From an uncultured Bifidobacterium sp. (GTDB lineage: Bacteria; Actinomycetota; Actinomycetes; Actinomycetales; Bifidobacteriaceae), in the NCBI GenBank assembly GCA_937874315.1, contig CALNAE010000058.1, positions 1 through 8,404 of the forward strand: DNA of 8,404 nucleotides. The letters are read 5' to 3'. The notes beneath the pieces were generated by a model that had not been told where the DNA came from, searched no databases, and worked only from the letters and a program-made list of their open reading frames with translations. The position numbers and the translations under genes are program-made. Shown here piece after piece: positions 7,389 through 8,404 of this stretch. Each line of letters starts with the position of its first letter. Positions within the stretch are counted from its first letter, which is position 1.

Positions 7389-8404
7389 TCACGACTTTCT
7401 CATATCGAAGATGGTCTCGCTGTGCCCCGCGCAGGCCGGGCAGACCGACAGCATGCGGCAGAACCCGAGATGCTCGGAGGTCGGATGGGCGATCAGGAGA
7501 TTCGAGCGGCTGGCTGCCGCCGCATACCATACGCGGGCGATCATGGTGATCGTCCAGATCGCCTGGGTTCCGCGCAACCCGAGCAGCGCCCGCCACGTCC
7601 GTTCGCTGACACCCGCGGGCGGCTCGTCTGCGAGTTCGGGCACCTCCAGGTTATCGGGACGGGGAATGTAGTTTCTTGGCGTAAAGACGCGGTCGTTGAT
7701 ATGCCCGTCGACGAACAGCGCGGGCTGATACAGCCCTTCGGGATCACGAGACATCGCCGGGGCGGCGCTGTTGCGCATATAAAACAGCTCGCTTTGCTCA
7801 ATCGACGGCGACGGCTGCGCGGAGAGGATATCAGCGTCGGAAACGCTCGCGTCCCCATGAGCCGGAGCCGCGGCGACGTCTGATTCGTGCACTCCGGAGC
7901 CGCGCACCCTGGAGCCGCGCGTGGCGCTCATATCGTCTTCGGCCCCGAGCCGGTGTTCGAAACGCAACCCCAACTGATAGCAGACCAGCTGGAGGTCGTT
8001 GAGCATATGCTTCACCGTCGGTTTGCTGGCTCCACTCTTGTAGTCGATGATCCTCAATCGACGAACGCCATCCGACGACAGCCGCGTCTCCAGTCGATCG
8101 ATGCGCCCGGATAGGCGAATGCGCAGATCCGGGTCCATGCCCTCGGGCCAACCACCAACCAACGCGCCCATGATGCCGTACAGGTCGTCCAACGTCATCA
8201 GGGCAAGGCCTTCGGCTCCTTGGCAGACGGCGAGGATGTCGCGCAGGTCGATATGAGCCTCGAACGGGACCTCACACCGAACGCGTTCCAGTCGTCCTAT
8301 CTCGAACTTCTTGGCATTGGCGCCCAGATAGTCGTCGGTGTTGGACAAGACGAAATACGAGGCGATATTGGCCAGCGTGTGCTCCGCTTCGGCGTCGTTG
8401 CGCA
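7389..8404 (-). CDS. AdnA-like subunit, C-terminal RecB-type nuclease part (truncated by window edge)
   Basis: The frame stays open to the right edge (last full codon 8400-8402), so 337 C-terminal residues of a larger gene are present. A TTG at 8348 is an internal codon, not a start, because protein-like sequence (for example IASYFVLSNTDDYLG) continues upstream of it. Numbering from the first full codon, the nuclease core is visible as PFEAHI (46-51), LSGRIDRLE (97-105), IIDYKSG (118-124) with D120 and K122, and Q138xxxY142. After that come a variable hydrophilic linker (about 154-200) and a basic/aromatic end with a cysteine cluster C315-x5-C321-x2-C324. Together with the adjacent AdnB-like gene this suggests AdnA, the partner subunit of a double-strand-break resection motor; its helicase domain would lie outside the window. 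A RecB-family exonuclease without a motor domain cannot be excluded from this fragment alone. Confidence 0.87.
   Translation of the reverse strand, partial: RNDAEAEHTLANIASYFVLSNTDDYLGANAKKFEIGRLERVRCEVPFEAHIDLRDILAVCQGAEGLALMTLDDLYGIMGALVGGWPEGMDPDLRIRLSGRIDRLETRLSSDGVRRLRIIDYKSGASKPTVKHMLNDLQLVCYQLGLRFEHRLGAEDDMSATRGSRVRGSGVHESDVAAAPAHGDASVSDADILSAQPSPSIEQSELFYMRNSAAPAMSRDPEGLYQPALFVDGHINDRVFTPRNYIPRPDNLEVPELADEPPAGVSERTWRALLGLRGTQAIWTITMIARVWYAAAASRSNLLIAHPTSEHLGFCRMLSVCPACAGHSETIFDMRKS
7890..7919. repeat. Two-copy 15-base tandem repeat in the AdnA-like linker
   Basis: Units 7890-7904 and 7905-7919 agree at 13 of 15 bases. In the minus-strand reading frame they encode RGSRV and RGSGV side by side. 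They lie in the hydrophilic linker that follows the nuclease QxxxY motif. The repeat preserves the frame and looks like a recent slippage duplication in a poorly constrained linker. Confidence 0.6.

Noticed and set aside
7384..7596. A 71-codon N-terminal extension of the AdnB-like gene starting at 7596
   Set aside because: It runs entirely through the end of the upstream nuclease gene in another frame and has no family similarity. The ATG at 7383 places the helicase Q motif at the usual distance from the N-terminus.
7389..8348. Treating the nuclease gene as a complete 319-residue protein starting at TTG 8348
   Set aside because: The frame continues open to the window edge with protein-like sequence, the TTG has no supporting ribosome binding site, and RecB-type domains need the upstream histidine motif. 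It is therefore a truncated view of a longer gene.
1..8404. CRISPR array, tRNA, rRNA, insertion sequence or defence island
   Set aside because: No regularly spaced repeats, no transposase-like frame or paired terminal repeats, and no cloverleaf or rRNA-like sequence were seen. Nearly all bases are used by five ordinary genes.

Overview
The window reads as an ordinary chromosomal segment of a high-GC Gram-positive bacterium, most likely a Bifidobacterium or close actinobacterial relative. I infer this from the GC-rich codon use, a short actinobacterial-type DapB, and a large two-subunit UvrD-like helicase/nuclease of the AdnAB kind. I did not identify the species. No rRNA, tRNA, CRISPR array, insertion sequence, phage gene or attachment site is visible.

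All five genes lie on the minus strand, so transcription runs from high to low coordinates. First comes the C-terminal 337 residues of an AdnA-like subunit (from the right edge to 7389), ending in a RecB-type nuclease domain. Five bases later an AdnB-like gene begins (7383-3169, 1404 aa). It has a full set of superfamily 1A helicase motifs and its own C-terminal RecB-type nuclease. Together they should form a heterodimeric motor-nuclease that resects DNA double-strand breaks, the actinobacterial counterpart of RecBCD/AddAB. After a 131-base gap come a GNAT-family acetyltransferase (3037-2246) and a 12-segment MFS transporter (2249-846). These two overlap by four bases (ATGA) and are probably translationally coupled. 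After another 91-base gap comes dapB (754-2), which encodes 4-hydroxy-tetrahydrodipicolinate reductase of lysine/diaminopimelate synthesis; its stop codon lies at the left edge.

The window thus holds three functional blocks: DNA-break repair, a GNAT/MFS pair of unknown substrate, and lysine-pathway metabolism. Only the first two genes, and the GNAT/MFS pair, are clearly operonic by spacing. No convincing rho-independent terminator or strong promoter was found in either gap.

I looked for an undescribed system and did not find one. The points worth a second look are fine-scale. The AdnA-like C-terminus has an unusual cysteine cluster. The two nuclease-helicase subunits carry several acidic or repetitive in-frame inserts, including a hexanucleotide (Gly-Asp)5 tract. 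The start codon of the AdnB-like gene is ambiguous, and the co-translated GNAT/MFS pair has no known substrate.
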